A DNA stretch of 64,000 nucleotides, from positions 806,001 through 870,000 of the forward strand of contig JAKJXP020000002.1 of NCBI GenBank assembly GCA_022225965.2, written 5' to 3'. Origin of the DNA: Diatrype stigma (taxonomy: Eukaryota; Ascomycota; Sordariomycetes; Xylariales; Diatrypaceae). This document shows, piece by piece, positions 59,823 through 64,000 of this stretch; position 1 is the stretch's first letter; every line of letters begins with the position of its first letter. The translations under genes and the position numbers were made by a program. Under the pieces are notes generated by a model. The model saw only the letters and a list, made by a program, of their open reading frames with translations. It did no database searches and was not told the DNA's origin.

Positions 59823-62324
59823 ATGTCGGCGCCCACAGAGGCGAGCCAGCCGAACCCCTCGGCTTCTGAAGACGAAAATCCCACCTCGGGGACGACGACA
59901 AGCATGTTGGCAGACGTCTTGCCCATCCCTGCGAATGCGGGACCTAACGACACACATGGAATCGCGAATACTATGGCCGAGGAGCCTTCGTTATCGCATG
60001 CGCTCGCAGCGGCGGACGATCACGAGGAGAAAGGCGCGGTCCAGGGAGATACCCCCTTCCGTGGCGAGGTCGCCGATCTTGGTTGGAACGAAAGGAAGGA
60101 GGAGATCGTCGCGCCTTTGGTAGGGGGTTTGGACAACGAGGATCTCTGGCTGCTGGTTCGACGCTTTAACAAGGTATGTGCTATGTGTAGGCAAGAAGTT
60201 GGACCTGGTCTAAGGGCTCGTCCAGTTCCCTCTGGACACCCGCAGCTAACATATGGAACTTATAGCAAGTATACCATGTCAAGGAGGTGCCCCATCCTGT
60301 GCCTGGAAATCTGGACCTCAACATCGCCGATGAGGAAGAGTTCTCCCCAGACAAGCTTAGGGCCAATGTGGAGAGGCTATACATGACCGTCATCATCGGC
60401 TTGCTCAATGTTGTCAAGCACATCGCGCGGTTGCGTTCATGGAAGGAGGCCCGGAGGACGTCATATTTCTGTGCTGTAAGTCTATTCGACTTACCACTCC
60501 GTGGAGGGTGTTGAACGCGATCAACGTTGCTAAATCTGTTATAGGCATATTTCATCGCATGGCTGTTCGACTTCATCATGCCATTGATCTCATTGACGTT
60601 AATCGTCCTGATAGTGTACCCGCCGTCTCGCGCACGCCTGTTCCCTCCGGCGCCGATCGCCCTGGTTGACTCCGACACGGGCGGGGTGCAAAAGCCGAAG
60701 GCTGGGGTGCTCGGCAGCCACGACAGCGCGACGGGAGCTCCCGAGAACCACAAGGGCGAGGCTGTGGAGCAGGAGGCCAGCAACTTCTTCAACGGATTCA
60801 CGTCGGTCGCGCTCACCAGCGCCACGGGAAAGCACCCGCAGGCTGAGCCCAGCCCCGAGGAAACCGTCGTGGGCGACAAGCTGCCCGACCCGACCAGCCT
60901 GACCGCCGGCGCCGCCGAGGCCAAGGATCTCGCCAGCGGCGGCCGCGCCAGCCCTAAGAAGGACAAGACCAAGGTCCCCGTCGAGAACACCATCTGGCTG
61001 AAGATGCGGCCGGTCATGCATGGCATTGCGGACGTGGCGGATACCTGGTATGTCAAAATATCATGAATGGCCCCTCCCCTTTACCCGATTTCCTCCATAC
61101 CTTGAGCCACTTAAATCCCACCACACTCGAGGAAATATCTAACCACTGGCCACGACCCACAGGGAACGCTTCGGCAACGCCCTCTCCCCGACACCGCCCT
61201 TCCCCCGAGACGCCTACCGGCTCCGACTGGCCGGCCTCCTCGCCCCGCTCCTACTGGTCTCGCTCTTCGTGACCTCGTACCTGTTCATCAAGGGCGCGAC
61301 CTTCGGGCTCGGGTTCGCCTTCTTCGGGGACCCGGTGATCGCGCGCGGCCTCCGCTTCATCAACGCGCGCTTCCCGCACTGGCAGAAGATCCTCGAGCTG
61401 CGCAACACGGTCCTCAAGGGCGTGCCGACCAACGCCCAGCTCACCCTCACGCTGCTCCGCATCGGCGAGGCCAACAAGGCGCCGCTGCCCCCGCCCCCGC
61501 GCGCCGTCGAGGCCCCGCCCGACCGGCCCGCCGAGCTGACGGACGCGCACCTCGGCCTCGACGCCGCGGCCGGCGGCGACCGGCCCCTCGACGCGGACCC
61601 GGAGGCGCTGCGCGCCGCCGCCGACTACGACCCCAGCGCCGTGCCGCACCTGACGGGCGACGCCGACGCCGACGCGGCCAAGTCGGGCAAGCACACGGTC
61701 ACGAAGAAGGGCGGCCGCGTCCTGGGCCTGTTCAAGGGCGCCGCCAAGGGCGCCGTCAAGACCGTGCTGGGCGCCGACCACGCCCGCGCCAAGGCCGGCG
61801 TGTCGCACCACGCGCGCGACCGGCTCGGCGCCACCATGCCCGCGGGAGACGCGAAGCCCGCCTCGGGCCCCGTCGAGTTCCGCGCCCGCTACGGCGGCCG
61901 CAAGGGCCACGTGTACATCACCACGGAGGCGACGGTGCCGGCCGTGGGCTTCAGCCCGGAGGCGTCTTCCTCTACTGCTTCTGCCGCACATTCGATCCGG
62001 AACAAGATCAGCCACGGCCACGGCCACGGCAGCGAGAAGGAAGGCGACGGTGGCGATGGTAGCGGTGGCGACGGTAGTGGTGGCAGCGATCTGCACCCGG
62101 TGTGGACGATCCCCGTCTCGGACATCCGCGAGCTGAAGAAGATCGGCGGGTACGGCTGGAAGGGCCGCATCGTGGTCGGCTGGTCGCTGGGGCGCGAGAT
62201 CAACGACGGGCTCGAGATCACGGACCGCCGCGGCCGCACGGTCAGGGCCACGGCCGTGCCGCTGCGCGACGAGCTGTTCAACCGCCTCGTGGCGATGGGC
62301 GGGCAGAAGTGGGAGGCTTGGTAG
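59823..62324 (+). CDS. DUF3292 fungal membrane protein, function unknown
   Basis: I recognise the DUF3292 family by its blocks LGWNERKEEIVAPLVGGL and NEDLWLLVRRFNKQVYHVK. Four exons, 59823-60173, 60266-60475, 60545-61047 and 61163-62324, give about 741 residues, a length usual for it. Layout: disordered N-terminus (1-85); conserved region with hydrophobic helices (VIIGLLNVVKHIARLRSW, then AYFIAWLFDFIMPLISLTLI, about 188-214), likely membrane hairpins; a disordered acidic/basic linker; a second membrane pair (LLAPLLLVSLFVTSYLFIKG, then FGLGFAFFGDPVIARGL); an Ala/Asp-rich linker. The C-terminal domain (about 605-741) is GHVYITTEATVPAVGF, WTIPVSDIRELKKIGGYGWK, LEITDRRG and VPLRDELFNRLVAMGGQKWE. 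That pattern resembles a GRAM/PH-type fold. The comparison with GRAM-domain membrane proteins such as GRAMD4 is my inference. Confidence 0.85.
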
Positions 62325-63296
62325 GTAAGAAAAAAACAAAGCAAAAAATAAAAATAACTACCTCATTGAATGCACCTTGGCGCCTTTTTCTACTGGTATT
62401 TAGAAATCTTTTTCTGTATCCAATCCCACCAATCCCCCCTTGTTTGTTGCTCTCCGATACGGGTTCTCTTTGAAGTTGGCTACCCCCTCCCCTTCCCCAC
62501 CCCGCCCTCCCCGATGTTTTCTATCTTTGTTGGGGACTCTGTGCTGACGAAGGGCATTTGTTTATCTAGTGGCAAAGTCTGGGCTGTATGATATAGTTGT
62601 GCTTGGCTCTTTTGAAGAAAGATGGGCGATGAATGGTAGTGCTGTTATATGATCTGTAATGGTATATATTGCTTACGACGGCCAATGATGTTGAAACGAT
62701 TGGATGGTGTAACATGAATGTAAATAAAATACAACAAGCTTTCGTGGCTATCAACGACGAAATGGTCTGAATATATGCAACTCACAACACCGAGTTCAAA
62801 AGACAGCTGGTTTACAGTCGCGCGTCAGAACCTTCTTTTCTGCACTTATACAAAGTTGATATTCCCCCTTTATTCTTAACTGACTATCTATCTCTTATGT
62901 ACACCTGTACACTATACAATGCAGTTGTTGTATGATTTCCCAACTCCCTGGTAATAAGCAAGCAATCCCGATCCGGCTATCCTTCGTATAGGTAATAACA
63001 TCAAAGATGATTTCCAAGCATAGGTGACGATACACGCACGCATGCATGCGCACACACGGACACACAGCGTCCGCGACGCGCCAGTCGCACAGGTAGGTAG
63101 GGGGAACTCCGTCCTGTCTGCCTTTCTGTTCTTCAGCCAAGCCAAGCCAAGCCAAGCAATAACTCACATCCTCATCATCACCATCCCCGTCATCATCACC
63201 AGAACCCCTTTAATCTAGTCTAGTCTAGGTTGTATACCAGTCCAGTCCAGGCCAATCCAGTCAATCAAAGTTCCCTTTCATACACACCACATCACA
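62325..63296. other. Spacer between convergent DUF3292 and CMR1 genes
   Basis: 3' ends of two convergent genes. The poly-A-rich stretch right after the DUF3292 stop (AAAAAACAAAGCAAAAAATAAAAATAA, 62328-62356) may belong to its 3' UTR. A short AAGCC tandem lies at 63136-63158. No gene is supported. Confidence 0.5.
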
Positions 63297-64000
63297 TCAC
63301 ATCCAGAGACACAGCTTCCCGCTACCCGTAGCGCCCGCGACCCAATTCCGCACGGGATGCAGCTCGGCGACGGCAGGGACCGCCGTAATGATGCCGCTGT
63401 CCTCGCCGCCGCCGAGCTGGGCCAGCTGGCTGCCGTCGCTGCCGTAGACGTCGACGAAGCGGTTCATGTTGGCGATGGCGAACTTGTCGACGCCGTCGGC
63501 CGGGCTGGCCTGCCACTGCGGCTTGAGGATCGTCACCCACCGGCCCGTCTGGTTGTTGTGCGGGATCGTGTGGGCCGGCGCTAGCGACAGCCCGTCCCCG
63601 TCCCCGTCTCCGAGGTCCGACTGCCCCGGCTTCCACTTGGCCGCGCCCGAGAGGTCGTACAGCTTCACCGTGTCGTCGTACGACGACGTCGCTAGGTGGC
63701 CCGTTCGGCTCCACGACGCGTGCGATACCGAGAGCCGCGAGTGGTGCTCCCCGAGGAGCGAGGGGTGGCTGTTCGGCGGCTTGCCTTTGATCATACCTGT
63801 TTTTTTGCCGAGCGTGTATTGATTAGTATGAGTGTATGATCCGAGGCTTTGGGTTATGGCAACGGCAATGGGGTAGTTGGATAGATCCATCACACCAGCA
63901 TGGTAAGACTTACGCAGATCCCAGACCTTGAGCGTCCGGTCGAGGGACGCTGTGGCGACGAGGTGGGGCAGCAGCGGGTGGACGGCGAACCCGCCGATCT
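63297..64000 (-). CDS. CMR1: DNA damage-binding protein CMR1, C-terminal part
   Basis: WD40 protein related to DDB2; yeast Cmr1 binds UV-damaged DNA and joins replication-stress foci. The gene continues beyond the window end. Visible exons: 64000-63914 and 63796-63297. The join gives KVWDLRMIKGK across a 117-bp intron (phase 1). The first exon ends with the WD repeat [20 protein letters not shown]. The last one contains [71 protein letters not shown] and the terminus [15 protein letters not shown], all family hallmarks. A Gly-Asp stretch ([12 protein letters not shown]) is the only oddity. Confidence 0.93.
   Translation of the reverse strand, partial: IGGFAVHPLLPHLVATASLDRTLKVWDLRKSYHAGVMDLSNYPIAVAITQSLGSYTHTNQYTLGKKTGMIKGKPPNSHPSLLGEHHSRLSVSHASWSRTGHLATSSYDDTVKLYDLSGAAKWKPGQSDLGDGDGDGLSLAPAHTIPHNNQTGRWVTILKPQWQASPADGVDKFAIANMNRFVDVYGSDGSQLAQLGGGEDSGIITAVPAVAELHPVRNWVAGATGSGKLCLWM

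Overview
The window is nuclear DNA of a filamentous ascomycete (Pezizomycotina, most likely Sordariomycetes). The grounds are genes broken by short GT-AG introns (about 50-210 bp), a set of typical ascomycete proteins (sterol glucosyltransferase Atg26, DUF3292, a HET-domain protein, a NACHT-type STAND protein, Frm2/Hbn1-like nitroreductase), and long AT-richer gene-poor spacers with recurrent TACCTACCTAGGTA-like motifs. I found no rRNA or tRNA gene, CRISPR array or prokaryotic-style operon. I joined exons by hand from conserved protein blocks, GT/AG sites and reading-frame phase; each joined model closes without a stop, except the glutathione transferase noted below.

Layout. 1-3.0 kb: gene-poor DNA, then a glutathione transferase gene with one in-frame stop. 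3.8-6.9 kb (-): CHL1 helicase. 7.5-7.8 kb: a 357-bp MITE with TA target duplication. 8.2-9.3 kb (+): ribosomal protein uL15. 13.0-17.9 kb (+): ATG26. 18.4-18.9 kb: a G-rich tract and a GC-rich dispersed repeat. 19.1-21.3 kb (-): HET protein. 21.9-23.4 kb (+): paraoxonase-like protein. 24.2-25.8 kb (-) and 27.0-31.1 kb (+): CDC7 kinase and condensin subunit 1, divergent. 31.5-34.5 kb (-): S10 serine carboxypeptidase. 35.1-36.1 kb (+): nitroreductase. 36.4-39.1 kb (-): GH3 beta-glucosidase. 42.2-44.3 kb (+): MFS transporter. 44.9-46.1 kb (-): aldo-keto reductase. 48.0-49.3 kb (+): zinc alcohol dehydrogenase. 50.5-52.4 kb (+): sugar transporter. 53.2-56.5 kb (-): NACHT STAND protein. 56.9-58.2 kb (-): mannose-6-phosphate isomerase. 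59.8-62.3 kb (+): DUF3292 membrane protein. 63.3-64.0 kb (-): C-terminal end of CMR1, cut by the window edge.

How the genes relate. There is no biosynthetic gene cluster (no PKS, NRPS or terpene synthase). Two loose themes can be seen. One is chromosome maintenance: CHL1, CDC7, condensin subunit 1 and CMR1 all lie within 60 kb, and CDC7 and condensin share a 1.2-kb promoter region. The other is carbohydrate use: a secreted beta-glucosidase, a sugar transporter, phosphomannose isomerase and three oxidoreductases. Two allorecognition or immunity-type genes (HET and NACHT) lie next to spacer DNA. The least understood protein is the DUF3292 protein, whose C-terminus looks like a GRAM/PH-type fold to me.
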